The notes below the pieces were generated by a model that had not been told where the DNA came from, made no database searches, and worked only from the letters and a program-made list of their open reading frames with translations. Shown one piece after another: positions 12,601 through 23,984 of a stretch of 64,000 nt of DNA. Source of the DNA: Fraxinus americana (lineage: Eukaryota; Streptophyta; Magnoliopsida; Lamiales; Oleaceae); assembly GCA_035079005.1 (NCBI GenBank), contig CM068707.1:2495001-2559000 (forward strand), in the 5' to 3' direction. Positions within the stretch are counted from its first letter, which is position 1, and each line of letters begins with the position of its first letter. A program made the position numbers and the translations under genes.

Positions 12601-14546
12601 ATAATTATATATTCACACATACACGGTAGTTGACTTATTTAGGAACGAATTTTCCTAACTTATTTTTCATATATAAGAAGGAAGTTTACTTAATTCCATC
12701 CAATATTTCCATATATATATATATATATATACATACTTGCAGCCCCTCAACTATTGACCGATATGCAATTTTATTCCCTATCTTTCATCATCTTGCACTA
12801 AGGTCCTAATTTTCATAATTAATGACTATAAAATATTTTGGGGTATTATAAATTATATTTGTGAAATATATGCTAGGTTGCAATATTTGATGAAATTCGA
12901 CCTTTAACAAAAATGCTAATGATGTGCAGTTGAAATATGAAGGTGAGAATGCTGAGTTTCATCTTGTTGTAATGATGAAATTTTAAGGGCAATTTGAAGG
13001 CTACTGCATCTGGTTATTATGGTATAAATTGAAGTCTTTTTGGCTTTGGCTCTTCTTGAGATAATTGAACAGCCAGGAGCAAAGGGAAAAAGATAAATTA
13101 GTTTGGCCTTCTAAACTAAATCTTGTGATAAAGATATGGTTTTAGCTCTTTTTATATATTCTTCTTGTTATGGATATTAAGATCACAATAATTTTTCCCA
13201 GCCATCTGCCTAGTTGACACCCTAAAACATAAATAATACAGTCTCTTCCAAATCCAACATCTTTTTATTTGTTGAGCGTTCTCTTTCTTGCAAGTTGTGT
13301 GTTCTCTTTCTTGCAAGTTGTATGTTGTCCTCATTTTAGACAAATTCTGAACCACCACCAACCCACGGGGGCTCTTGAAATAAACGAATGGAGAGCAATC
13401 ACTATGGAGCAGACTTGAGCTTTGAATGGAGCTCATCACAAACAGAGGTGGGGGCAGAGATTTTTTAGATGGGAGTCCTTTTAAGTAGGCTGATTTTGGT
13501 TAAAATAAATATTCAACTTATTGCAAGTCTTCCAATCACAATCTCTGCCCTTTGATATTCTTGAATTTCATATGGTGGATTGTCTGACCTAGATTATGTA
13601 CAACTGTGGGCTCTTTTTTAATCAAAACCAGCTATGATAGGGCGACTATGGCCCCATTCATTGATTTCAGTTTTAGAATTTTTAGCCATTTAATATTGTG
13701 GTTGCCTTAAAATCATTTTTTATTGAAGTCTTATCCGTGGGCATCCATGGTAGAGAGCGATAGCTACAGCGACAGAACATGGGATCTTCTTGAAAATTGT
13801 TGAAATTATAAAGGAAAAATTTATGGCTGGGCAAAAACCAATTCGAACCGGTCAAACCGATCAACCCAACCCAATCCAACTCAAACCAGTTTGGGTTGGT
13901 TTTTCAGTTCAATTGGGTTGGGTTTGGGTTATGAAATCAAATTTTAGGTTGGGTTGGGTTGGGTTGGGTTCCGAATTACCTATTAAAACTCAATCAAACT
14001 CAACCCAATATGTATTTAAATTGATTTAATATGTATTTAATTTGATCATTGTATAATCTATTTAACAGGTTTGGATTAGGTTGGATTTCAATCTTGAATG
14101 AGTTGGTTTCGGTTTGAATTATTGTCAAATCGAACATGTTGGTTTAGATTTGGGTTGGACTCAAAACCAACCCAACCCATTCCCAGCCCTAGAAAAAACA
14201 GTGCTTTATATGACTCAAATATCATATGTTTCCAGTTTTAACCTGTGTTAAGCTGGTCTTGTGCATTATGCTGCTGTAATTATAATGGATTATTGGTTTC
14301 AGAACACGGTTCACATCAATATGTTGCACTTCATATGGGTACTTCTAAACTCTAGGATTAGTCTTGTTCCTTTTCCGGCAATGATGTTGTCCCTTTGAAA
14401 ATGCAATATTACCTTATCGAGATTGTAGCTTGATTGAAGATTCACTTATTTATATTTGTGCACATAATTTCTCTTTGGTACTTACTGTTACTAATATACT
14501 ATGATTTATATTACCCTTTGCAGTTGTCCAATATGAAGCACGGTGA
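9611..14546 (+). CDS. NRPB12: RNA polymerases I/II/III/IV/V shared subunit RPB12 (RPABC4)
   Basis: Exons 9611-9650, 9772-9864 and 14524-14546 join to a 51-codon protein plus TGA. It starts MNPQPEPVSYICGDCGQENT, continues CRECGYRILYKKRTR and ends IVQYEAR. The zinc ribbon uses CxxC (ICGDC) and CxxC (CRECG). Length and sequence match the plant subunit, which is common to all nuclear RNA polymerases and helps hold the core together. Splice phases agree: G/AT makes the Asp codon and A/TT the Ile codon. The second intron is 4,659 bases and holds a solo LTR, a minisatellite, a hAT MITE and LTR-like repeats, a very large load for so small a gene. The ORF is undamaged. A Copia element lies 81 bases after the stop, inside the likely 3' UTR. 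Confidence 0.95.
9988..10440. repeat. LTR-like repeat with internal direct duplication in NRPB12 intron 2
   Basis: A segment beginning TTTGTCATGGTT recurs 193 bases later (9988 and 10181). Both copies share GGGCACCTAAATCCCAC and GAAGTTTAAGCTT. Each is followed further on by TTTTGGGGTCTGGTTCTC. This word set resembles fragments of a plant LTR or TRIM. No TSD or complete ends can be assigned. Confidence 0.5.
11338..12850. mobile_element. Probable decayed solo LTR inside NRPB12 intron 2
   Basis: The segment opens TGTAACGACC and closes GGGGTATTATA, which are inverted termini of the TGTAAC...GTTACA type seen in plant Gypsy LTRs. Flanks are AATGA (11333-11337) and AATTA (12851-12855), a 5-bp TSD with one mismatch. 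There is no internal coding region or second LTR, so it reads as a roughly 1.5-kb solo LTR. It contains the minisatellite listed separately. Confidence 0.5.
11997..12620. repeat. AT-rich minisatellite, about 74-bp unit, about 8 copies
   Basis: Successive units start CATAATTATATATAATTATA, pass a short ACACGTAATTATAGTAATTA segment and end TTAAATCAATCAAT. Spacing is about 63-75 bases. One unit has a (CA)n expansion at 12391-12412. The array lies inside the probable solo LTR. Confidence 0.7.
13822..14191. mobile_element. hAT-type MITE in NRPB12 intron 2
   Basis: Ends are TATGGCTGGGC and, inverted, TAGGGCTGGGA, flanked by GAAAAATT and GAAAAAAC (an 8-bp TSD with two mismatches). The interior is rich in GGGTTGGGTTGG and CCAACCCAACC runs, the same style as the larger hAT element at 49437-50696. 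No transposase is encoded. Confidence 0.65.
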
Positions 14547-14627
14547 AACTGCCAGACTCAAAGTTCCAGTGCATATTGATATTGTCAACATTAAGCATTC
14601 CCACTGCAGTACTGCTGCTGATACTAC

Positions 14628-15132
14628 TGTTAGAACTTTAATAAAACTTGAACTTTATGATCTTGCCAAGATCTTCATGTCAAACCATCAAGAAACTGAA
14701 TTAACGCGGAACATACCTTAATCAATTGATTTCTGAATTGAACAATGAATCTTGAATCTGGATCTGTAAATCTTTAGTTTGGTTGCTTCAAATCTCCATC
14801 ATAATTCCTGATTGTGGGTTTTATGGATCTTCCTCTTCATATGGTTTCTCTTGTATTCTTGTGTTGATGGGATGCCACAAAGAATGAGAAAATCACACAT
14901 GAATTGGGGACCATAACCCTTTATATATTTCCATATGTATTCGGCCCATCGTCAAATACAAACCCTAATGGATCCGGTCTCTACACATATAGTCCGGTCC
15001 ACACTTTAATTAGATGCTTAAAGCCCAATTACTTAATTCTTTATTAGATCACTTTAATTTTGGGCTTAACTTTAAGATAGCATTTATACACATATGTCGG
15101 CCCATCACGGGAAATTAAATAATTTCCCAACA
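14628..15132 (-). repeat. Copia 3' LTR (left copy)
   Basis: 505-bp LTR starting TGTTAGAAC and ending TTTCCCAACA as read on the plus strand. It lacks the 10-base segment present in the right LTR and is followed by the polypurine-tract complement ATCTCCCACTTGGG. Confidence 0.95.
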
Positions 15133-15740
15133 ATCTCCCACTTGGGCCACATATGCTACCTTATAAATGTGTATAACCTTATGAGCTCAAAACTTTTGCT
15201 ATCATAACCAAAAGCATCTCCGAACAATCTCGTCCATTGATTATATCAACATAGGATCAAAGCGGTTTTCGTTATAAGTAACATAACTAAACCCATCAAT
15301 GGTCACGTATATCAATACAATCAAATGACATAGATCAAGTGTGGATGTGTAGCATGGAAATTACATGTAATGTGATCTAAACATGCCTATTTCCAACCGG
15401 TCTGCCTTATTCCTTAATACCTTATGAGATCAACCATAAACTTTAATCAGAGTGGAACTGAACTGAATACTTTATTTCTGAAATGAACTGAATGTGCACA
15501 ACCGAAATTATGTGTCAAAAAGACAACATCCAAAATACAAACTCCCACTAAACTGGCATATCATCAAAAGATGCAACACCCATGTGAGTACCATGCTCAT
15601 GAAAGACCTCGGGTGGTAGCCATTTAGTAAATGGATCCATAGAGTTTGTCCTTATATGCCTTATAAAAACCTGACCACTCTGAATTCATTCCTTAACAAT
15701 TAGGAACTCAATGTCTATAAACTTTGACATCATCATGTTC

Positions 15741-17754
15741 CTATTGGAATACAAGACTGTTATTGTCACAAAATAACTTAAATGGTCTTTCATTTCCATC
15801 CAAAAATATGCAGCCTAGTGACAATATTTTACAGTCAAATTCCATAATCAAAATCAGAATATCCAACGATCTCCAATTGGTCTGATTTTCCTGAATGTGA
15901 TCATGTAATCCTTTGTTCTCTATAGATACTGAATAACCTGATAGCTGCTTTCCAAATTTCCATCGCAAGTTAAATATCTGCTTAGCATTCCAATGAAGAA
16001 TACTATATCCGGATGTGTGCTATCCCGAGTATACATTAAATTCTCAATTGCCAAAGTATAGAGAATCTGATGTATATCCTTTATTTTTAAATTTATCATT
16101 GGGGCATTAATTGAGACTAAAGTTGTCTCCCTTAATTGTAGGGGTATTACTTGATTTTCATATCTGCACTACAAATCTTTTAAGAACCTTATTGATACAA
16201 CTCTTTTGTGATTACCCAAAAATACACAAAGAACAATTCTTGTGTATCTATATCCTTAATACAAAAGGTGCATCACAAAGATTTGCTTACTCCCACTGAA
16301 CTTGTGATATCCACAATCATCAATTGAATGTATCTCGAAACCAAATGAGATAATTTTTTTTGATAAAATTGTGATACCTATTCGGGAAACCAGCTTAAGC
16401 CTATAGATGGATTTCTTTAATTTGTAAACCATCTAATGCAACTTAAGACCAAAATATGTCACAGAAGCCATAATTGTCCTAAAAGAGTTTTCATAGAAAC
16501 CGAAGAAAATTCTCTTTATGCATGGCATCAATCCACTCTTTAGAATTATTCCTTTGCATGGCTTGATGAAAGTTGATTGATAAGTCATTCTTTCGTCAAT
16601 CCATGTCATCCTTATTTTCTTGGAGAAAGACTATAAAGTTATCCAAAATTGTCTTTCTTCTTTTATAGTGGATTTCCTTAATGACATTTGTTCTTGAGGT
16701 TGTTGAGTTTGTTTTTCTGGAACAATCTCTTGATTGTGTATGGGGGATTTTGTAATATTGTCTTGATCCGAAATTGCTTCTTGAACAAGATCTTGAGCAA
16801 GAATTTGTCCCTGAACCAAATCATTGTCAATAGCAACAGAAGGAATATATAAATATTCTTCATCTAAGACAAAATCATAACCTTATAACCTTATCTCCCC
16901 TCACAAACTCTACATCCTCAAGAAATCGAACATTTCCCGTTTCGAAAATTGACTTGGTAGTGGGACCTTTAAAAATTTGTAACCCCTTAACAATTACTTT
17001 ACTTGGAACTTTGTTGAGACTTTAAGTCATAGATCTTTAGTGCTTTAAACCTAGGAGGATCCTGATGTACTGTGGGTAAATTCCACATTCCTCTAGGAAT
17101 ATTGCAAAAGGTCCTGGACATTGTTCTCCTGATTCGTCATATCTTGGCATAGTATTTACCACTATAGTAAGATTTGACTTGTTAAATTCTTTTGCTGAGT
17201 CGATTTTCGAACTCAGTCTTGTATGCTTTGAACATGTCCAGTGTTTGGGATTTCTCATAGATGAAATATAGGTAGCCATATTGAGAAAAAATCGTCTATG
17301 AACTAAATAAATGACTGTTGACCATTCCAAGAAGCCAAAGGAAATGATCCACAGATATCCGTATAAATTAGTTCTAAGACATCCGAAGTCCTATTGGCAC
17401 CTAATCTCCTTATGTTTGTTTGTTTTCCCTTAATATAATTTACTTAAGTCTGAAAGTATCAAGGGAATCAAGAATTCTTTCTGACACAAATCTTTCCATT
17501 CTCTTTTGAGAGATGTGACCTTATCGCTTGTGCCATAACAAAACAGAATTCTCATTGGTTAATTTATGTTCAATACCACGTAAATCCAAATACAAGGTTT
17601 CTTTATAAGAGGCAACCGTATTAAGCAAACATAGGTTATCGTAACCGGATAAAGAACTGACACCCACAATATTTGAATTAAGAAAAAGATCAAACTGACT
17701 ATTTCTAATTGAACAAGAGTAACAATAGTTGTCCAATGTAGAAATAGAAACCAA
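15741..17754 (-). pseudogene. Degenerate Copia pol (GAG-pre-integrase, integrase, RT, RNase H)
   Basis: Broken minus-strand pieces appear in the expected order. They are a GAG-pre-integrase end (ENSVLLWHKR, 17521-17754) and integrase (YDESGEQCPGPFAIFLEECG, 17037-17330). A connecting/RT region follows near 16330-16560 (RNNSKEWIDAMHKEN, then LKKSIYRLK, then SFGFEIHSIDDC). The RNase H start lies at 15741-15968 (FKLFCDNN). The RT segment that should carry the FLNG block is deleted: a sequence like the residues before it joins directly to LKKSIYRLK. The YVDD catalytic region is also not found. With several frame breaks, no functional polyprotein is possible. Confidence 0.8.
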
Positions 17755-18117
17755 ATTCCATCCAAAAGGACGGTACCGTAAATGTCTCTTTCAAATTCAA
17801 ATAATAATCAGTCTTTAATGATAACCTAAATTCCGTAAAGCCTCAACCTTAACTGATTTGCCATCGCCCCGGATAGATGAATCTTTCAGCATCAATTGGC
17901 TTTGGCGGCTGCATAACCCCGCATAAACACACTTATGTAAGTGGTGGTACCGAAATTTATCCACCAAGTGTGTCTTGGTATTGACATTAAATTTACCTCA
18001 AAACAAACCAATAGTGAGAAATGTACTTTTCTTTACACGACAAGCGTAACATTTAGCACAATCTCTCTTTATATATCCCAAATTTTCACAAAATTTACAA
18101 CTAAATTTATTTCGCTG

Positions 18118-18760
18118 TTAATTTTGAACCGAACCGAATGCAGCTTTCTTATTCTTTCTTTTCTTTAACTTGTCCTCAGAGGTACTAGCCAAGTGAGCAC
18201 TTTTAGTCCTTTCTTGCTTCAGCCTTTCTTCTTCTTGCACACAGTATGAAATGAGCTCATTTAGAGTCCATTTATCCCTTTGACAGTTATAACTGACCTT
18301 GAATTGTGCAGGAATAGAAATTAAAACCAGATGCATGAGCAAATCATCAGATAGCTCAAGCTTTAGAGCCTTTAAGTTTGAAGCAATATGAGACATCTCC
18401 ACAATGTACTCCCGAATATTTCCTTTGATTTTATGCCTTAGTGAAGCTAAGTATGCCAAAAGCGTACTAGTTTCAGCCTTATCGCTCTTTGCAAGGCGTT
18501 TCTTCAATTTCAGCAAGAAATTTATTGGCAGTAGTTACCTTATTGGACACAGTGCCCCTGAATGATTCTGGAATTTGACGCTTCATGATCATAAGACTCA
18601 TGCGGTTTGAACAATCCCACTTATTAAAGTCCTTGTTTTCATCAACAGAACTTTTATCCGTAAGTGCAGCGGGTTGTTCGGTCCTTAACGCAAGGTCTAA
18701 GTTCATGCAGCCAAGAACGGTCATAACGTTCTCTTTCCAGTCCTTAATAGTTGGTTCCAT
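18118..18760 (-). pseudogene. Copia gag with a frameshift
   Basis: The reading starts at an ATG at 18760 (MEPTIKDWKENVMTVLGCMN) and shifts frame at about 18500, where a second frame continues with LAKSDKAETSTLLAYL and NELISYCVQEEERLKQERTK. This is the UBN2-type gag of plant Copia elements. A single small indel separates the halves. No zinc knuckle is visible in the retained part. Confidence 0.85.
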
Positions 18761-19399
18761 TTAGCACAGGAATGGAGTTGATGTTGGCAGATATTGTGGA
18801 AGTTGATGGATTAACTGAATAGAGAACTAATACTTAATATACATGTTCACATATGAATCCGTATTAAACAATTAATCAATTCAAATAATGGTAAACCCCA
18901 TCACAAGAGACCGGGCACAACATTGATATTTAGTCTTTGGACAGAAATATCAACTTGTAAGTGGTACTCTTGGTGTAGTAATCAAATATTGACAATAAAC
19001 CATGTCAAACAATAAACCTATCTTTGGACCGATTTATTGTTCACATAAAATGAAACCTTATAATTGTCACATATTTATTACCACAGGTATGTAAATAATT
19101 CGGCCAAATATTAACCTTCCTTTGGGCGGGTCAATACCCGCATGAATTACGTACACACAACCTTTCTAATATCCCAAATAAATTAATCTAGGCAAGAGAG
19201 GTCACTTTGGTGACATGTTGCTTCAATCAATTCATTTAGAAAAATTAGTAATCCAAAAGAAATACCAAAATTTGAATTATAATTGTTAATCCTTAATTCT
19301 TTTATTTTATTTTGAAACTTTAGGGGCCTAGGGTTAATAATTCAGAACTTATGGACCCAGAAATAATAATCCAGAACTTTAGGGCTCAATAATTAATTA

Positions 19400-19715
19400 T
19401 GGAAAACTTTAGGAGTCAAAAATTAATTATTCAAACTTTAAGGATCCAAAATTAATTGTTGAAAAAACTTTAGGAGTCAATAATTAATTATTGAAAACTT
19501 TTAGGGATCCAAAAATAATTACCCGAAACTTTAGGAGTCAATAATTAATTATTGAAAACTTTATGGATTCAAAAAATAATTATCCAAAACTTTAGGAGTC
19601 AATAATTAATTATTGAAAACTTTAGGGACCCAAAAATGATTATCCGAAACTTTAGGAGTCAATAATTAATTATTGAAAACTTTAGGGATCCAATATTAAT
19701 TATTTAAAACTTTTG
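19400..19715. repeat. Tandem repeats in the Copia leader, about 61-bp unit
   Basis: The plus strand repeats ACTTTAGGAGTCAATAATTA, then ATTATTGAAAACTTTAGGGA, then a linker like CCAAAAATAATTATCCGAA, about five times at 61-62-base spacing. Looser variants with the AACTTTAGGGGC word extend to about 20060. The array lies between the primer-binding site and gag, in the element's unusually long leader of about 1.86 kb. Confidence 0.85.
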
Positions 19716-20169
19716 GGGCCAATTTGGAACAAAATCAGAACTTTGAGGCTTTAATTACAAAATCAGAACTTTGAATGGCCCTAAAATAATTAATTTTAAA
19801 ACTCCAGGGGCTGAATTATTAAAATCCATAACTTTAAGGTCCAACTTGAATGAACTTTAAACTTTAGGGGCTAAATAACCAAAATTGCAAACTGTAGGGG
19901 TCTAATCATTAAAATTAAAACTTTAATGGTCCAAAAATAATTAATTTTGAAACTTGAGGGACTGAATTATTAAACCCGTAACTTTAAAGGTCCAATTGGA
20001 TGAATTTATAACCTTAGGGGACTGAAACACCAAAACCTTAAACTTAAGGGGCTAAATCCTTAAAATAAAACCCTAATTTGAAATTGCAGTCAAGGACCTC
20101 AAAACTTCAAATTTACAACCCAAGCCCCCGCCCCCAAAATTCATCCAAACCCTAATTTTCAAAAACTTA

Positions 20170-20445
20170 ACAACCGAGGCGGGCTCGGCCGCCCCAAAAT
20201 CTGGAGGCGGCCACGGCCAGCTCAAGCGGCAATGGCGTCATTGCCCCAAAATCTAGCGGCGCCGCTGCTGCCCAAAATCTGCGGCGGCAACGCCGCTGCA
20301 GAATCGGCAGCGGACCAGCTGCTGCGATTCAGCAGCGATCTCATTGCAGTAGCTCATAGTTCAGCTGTTATTGTTATTCTGGCGACTTCTTCAGGCTTGT
20401 GTCTTTATACATGGCGTCTATTGCCGTGGCGGCGGCGGCCACCTC
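20170..20445. other. GC-rich island in the Copia leader
   Basis: About 275 bases rich in GGCGGC and GCCGCC words (GGCGCCGCTGCTGCC, TTGCCGTGGCGGCGGCGGCC) stand in otherwise AT-rich DNA. A plus-strand frame at 20232-20486 is Ala/Leu-rich and ends in a poly-T artefact, so I do not call a gene. It may be a structured leader segment of the minus-strand element RNA or a captured host fragment. Confidence 0.6.
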
Positions 20446-20633
20446 AAAAAAAATTTTTTTTTTTTTTAAAAAACCGAAATTTCTGAAAATCTTAAAATTA
20501 ACCGAATAATTTTCAAATTCAATAAATCTAAATCCGAAATTATTAAATTTGAAAAAACCATAAAAATATACAAGAACCAAATTGAAAATACTTGATTCCC
20601 AATGATTTAACATGAATAGGCTCTGATACCACT

Positions 20634-21148
20634 TGTTAGAACTTTAATAAAACTTGAACTTTATGATCTTGCCAAGATCTTCATGTCAAACCATCAAGAA
20701 ACTGAATTAACGCGGAACATACCTTAATCAATTGATTTCTGAATTGAACAATGAATCTTGAATCTGGATCTGTAAATCTTTAGTTTGGTTGCTTCAAATC
20801 TCCATCATAATTCCTGATTGTGGGTTTTATGGATCTTCCTCTTCATATGGTTTCTCTTGTATTCTTGTGTTGATGGGATGCCACAAAGAATGAGAAAATC
20901 ACACATGAATTGGGGACCATAACCCTTTATATATTTCCATATGTATTCGGCCCATCGTCAAATACAAACCCTAATGGATCCGGTCTCTACACATATAGTC
21001 CGGTCCACACTTTAATTAGATGCTTAAAGCCCAATTACTTAATTCTTTATTAGATCACTTTAATTTTGGGCTTAACTTTAAGATAGCATTTATACACAGT
21101 TAATTACATATGTCGGCCCATCACGGGAAATTAAATAATTTCCCAACA
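20634..21148 (-). repeat. Copia 5' LTR (right copy)
   Basis: 515-bp LTR next to the primer-binding-site complement GGCTCTGATACCA. It carries the extra 10 bases GTTAATTACA near its right end that the other LTR lacks. The element's transcript should start in this LTR and run leftwards, towards NRPB12. Confidence 0.95.
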
Positions 21149-21505
21149 ACTACATGTTTTCCGATGCTTTATAAGGACTGTTACTGTATAAATTCTCTAT
21201 TTGTATCGTGTTGGTTGTTGATTGAGTTGCGAATTTTCTCTGTGTTCTGAAAACATATCTTGATGGATATATTATATTAGTGTTTCATTCTTGTTACAGC
21301 ATTTATTTCGATCCTGGAAATTTTGATTAGCAAGGTTTCACATTTAAACACAGAAAACGGAAGCAAGGGACTCTTGAATAAAGATGTTACATTTTATTAG
21401 ATGTGCTGTTTACAAGACTAGTCAGAGTAAGGGATTGGGAGGAGATGACAGTAAAATAGGCCATGGGGCGTAGACGGTGGAGATTGGCCGGAGATGAGAG
21501 TGGAA

Positions 21506-22478
21506 TTAGCTGTGGAAGGTGGTACTCTCAACCCCTCTGTTAGTATAGGCAACTGGTGCATCATATTTGCTGAAAAGTCTATAAGAGGAAATGAGTGTGA
21601 GCCCTGCATAGCAAAGAGTAACAATGAATGTTATCGCTATGGATGCAGTGGCCCTCCGGCAAAAACCACCAAACGATCCGCAAGTTTGGCTCCATGTAAT
21701 GGCGGCGTCCCCTTTATAGGCCAAGTACACCACCTCCGTCGATATAGCACCCGCAGCCAGGATTATGTAGGTCAGAAGCTGCACGTAACAAAAACGAAAT
21801 TTACATCAAATAAGAACAAAAAACTAGTCTTATGCCTAGTTAGAATCTTTTTATGTGACGGCCTTCGAAAGTGTAGAAATAGAACAGAACAAGGGCTTGT
21901 TTCTATTTTTGTTTCTTAGAGAAGAGTTTCGTGAAGTTTTCTGGGGTCAATTTTGTCATAAATCTCTTCTAATTATATAAAATACTTTCAAGTTTAAAAG
22001 TAGATTCTCAGTCTCAAAAGATGCTTTTGACTTTTCAAGAACCATATCACATGTTCTAAGCATGAGCAAACCTGGTCGAGAACGAAGAATGTCCAGGCTC
22101 GGGACATGGTCAATTGCTTAGGTATGGCGGCAGCGATGGCGGAGAGAAGGGAATAACCAGCACAAATGCCACTAGCATGCACTAAATATCTGCACAAACA
22201 CACCCCTTTTTATCATCACCAATACATCTTGATTTATAAGCTAAAAACACACAAAAACTCACTAAAATATACCTGAAAGCACCAATATCAGAGTAGTACA
22301 AGGAACCGAATTCATTAGTCTGTGAATCCTTGAGCATGATGACTAGCGCCACCACACACAGAGCCATCGGCAGGATGCGCAGCAGTGTCTCCGCCGTGCG
22401 CATGGTGGAGCTTCCTCTTTCATCTTCAGTTGGTCCCTTTTCAATTTGTGAATTATCTTTCATTCTCTTGCCGTCCAT
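21506..22478 (-). CDS. CASP-like four-helix membrane protein (CASPL2A type)
   Basis: Three minus-strand exons, 22478-22273, 22189-22072 and 21778-21506, encode 198 residues, the usual CASPL length. The first in-frame ATG (22478, MDGKRMKDNSQ) is used; upstream in-frame codons lack an ATG. Likely membrane helices are residues 33-49 (with Arg34), 70-91, 101-128 (with Asp107 in FVLDQ) and 152-175. An Arg in helix 1 and an Asp in helix 3 are hallmarks of the CASP/MARVEL-like family. YSDIGAFRYLVHASGICAGY and TCGSFGGFCRRATASIAIT match subfamily 2A. CASP proteins build plasma-membrane scaffolds that guide local wall modification; roles of 2A members are less clear. Splice phases agree (AG/A makes Arg69). 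The gene converges on NRPB12 from the right and looks intact. Confidence 0.92.
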
Positions 22479-22599
22479 TGCAGGGAGTTTTAGTCTCAAT
22501 GTTTATCAAGAAAGGTGGGAGGGAGAGAGGGTATTGGACCTATCGGTGCACCTAACTACTTATTAATGAATATAGGTAAGGTTCGGTGTAAATGAATTA

Positions 22600-23162
22600 A
22601 ATGTTCATTAAAGGATTACACACTTCTCCATGCAGTTGCATGGACACATTTCTCTCTCTGTGCCTTTATGTCCATGTATGGTAAAACAGCTATGACGAGA
22701 AAATGCATATGATCTCTTGGACGGTACTCACTCCATTATTTTCACTAACATTTGAATGATTCAATCTATGGGCTCAGTACCTAAACTAGTGCAACTTCGA
22801 GACATGATTTAAACAAGGAATTTTTTGAAAGCAAAAAAAGTTATAATTTTGTGCAATTTTTATCTATAGGTTTTACTTTTAATCGCGGTATAATGAGCTC
22901 TATGGTGATCTCAAACAACAAAATAATAAAATAAAATTGACAATCTTTTAATTTTTACAATTTGAGTTCTTAGTCTAGGAGTAGGATAGATAAGAATTTA
23001 TGTAACATCAATTACTTCCCCATTTAATTTAAAACAAATTAAACAAACGTACAATAATTCAAATTCCAGTTTATCCCATCTAAACAAATTAATACATAAC
23101 AATTTATGTTTATCCAAATTATCATGGCCCCAATTTGAAAACCATACATAATAACACACGGG
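22600..23162. other. Intergenic spacer, no gene seen
   Basis: AT-rich sequence upstream of the CASP-like gene's 5' end. It should contain that gene's minus-strand promoter, but I see no distinctive element. Confidence 0.4.
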
Positions 23163-23451
23163 TTAATTACATGATTGGTCATTGAACTTTACATAATGAT
23201 TTCAAGAGATCACTGAACTTCAAAAAAATTTCTCATTACTCACTAAACTTTGTAAATATAATCACATCAATCACTAAGAATTTCAAAAGTTTCCCCAACA
23301 GTCATTGAACTTTACAAAAATGTAATCACAATCATTACTCAGTGACTAACAGGGAAACTTTTGTAAGTTCAGTGACTAACGAAATTTTTTTTGAAGTTCA
23401 GCGAACCCTTGAAAACCTTATGCAAAGTTCAATAACCAATCAAGTAATTAA
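23163..23451. mobile_element. Inverted-repeat MITE (GGTCATTGAACTTT family), copy 1
   Basis: The left arm TTACATGATTGGTCATTGAA is mirrored by the right arm ending TTCAATAACCAATCAAGTAA. Subterminal TCACTGAACTT words repeat on both arms. TTAA borders both ends and may be the TSD. The element is 289 bp and non-coding. Confidence 0.75.
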
Positions 23452-23984
23452 TAAATCTTTCTGTTTTTTTTTTAGTTTTTCTTACTTTTTCTTTATTTTT
23501 TTTTTGATGTACTCCTAGTCCACAATTTTATTTTCTAGTATCGCTAAACTTAGAAACAAAATAACCTTTTATTTCGGAGATAACCGACAAAGTTGTCCAC
23601 TGACCTCTATAAGATGAAAGAGGCAATAAATGACAGTTCTATGGGCTGCTTCAGTTTCGATCGTCTTTCCATCAAGACACACCTAACTAAAAAACAAAAA
23701 ATCTATTGGATTCTTAGTTGAAAATGTGTATGAATTTCAAAGTTGAATACTATGAAGTGATCATTGCTGAAAAAGTTCTCTTCCAAAATAGTTGATGGCA
23801 TGAACCACTGTTGCCTCTTTGATCTTAGAGAGGTCAACAAACAATCTTGTCGGTTACCCCTGGAATAAAAACTTTCTTTTTTCTAAGTTTGACGGTATTA
23901 GAGAGAATGAAATTGTGGGGTTATGAAGACAGAAAATAAAAAGAAAAAAGAAAGAAAAAGACTAAAAAACATAAAAATTGATAA

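Larger units (their letters stand above)
14623..21153 (-). mobile_element. Ty1-copia LTR retrotransposon, minus orientation, in the NRPB12 3' UTR
   Basis: The element proper is 14628-21148 and is flanked by perfect 5-bp TSDs ACTAC (14623-14627 and 21149-21153). The LTRs are 14628-15132 (505 bp) and 20634-21148 (515 bp). By eye they differ only by a 10-base insertion (GTTAATTACA) in the right copy, so the insertion is recent. The primer-binding site GGCTCTGATACCA (initiator Met-tRNA type) at 20619-20631 next to the right LTR, and a polypurine tract (AAGTGGGAGAT on the minus strand) next to the left LTR, fix the orientation. Coding remnants are gag, GAG-pre-integrase, integrase, a truncated RT and RNase H, all broken. 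It splits the NRPB12 3' UTR, which would resume at 21154. Confidence 0.95.

Noticed and set aside
19320..20060. Repeated TTTAGGG words suggesting interstitial telomere repeats
   Set aside because: The words are parts of a longer 61-bp unit and are not in 7-bp tandem register.
20232..20486. A plus-strand Ala/Leu-rich frame in the GC-rich island
   Set aside because: It lies antisense in the Copia leader, is low-complexity and runs into a poly-T tract. GC-rich DNA has few stop codons by chance.
14628..21148. Reading the Copia element as autonomous and active
   Set aside because: The gag frameshift and the deletion in the reverse transcriptase rule out a functional polyprotein, despite the near-identical LTRs.
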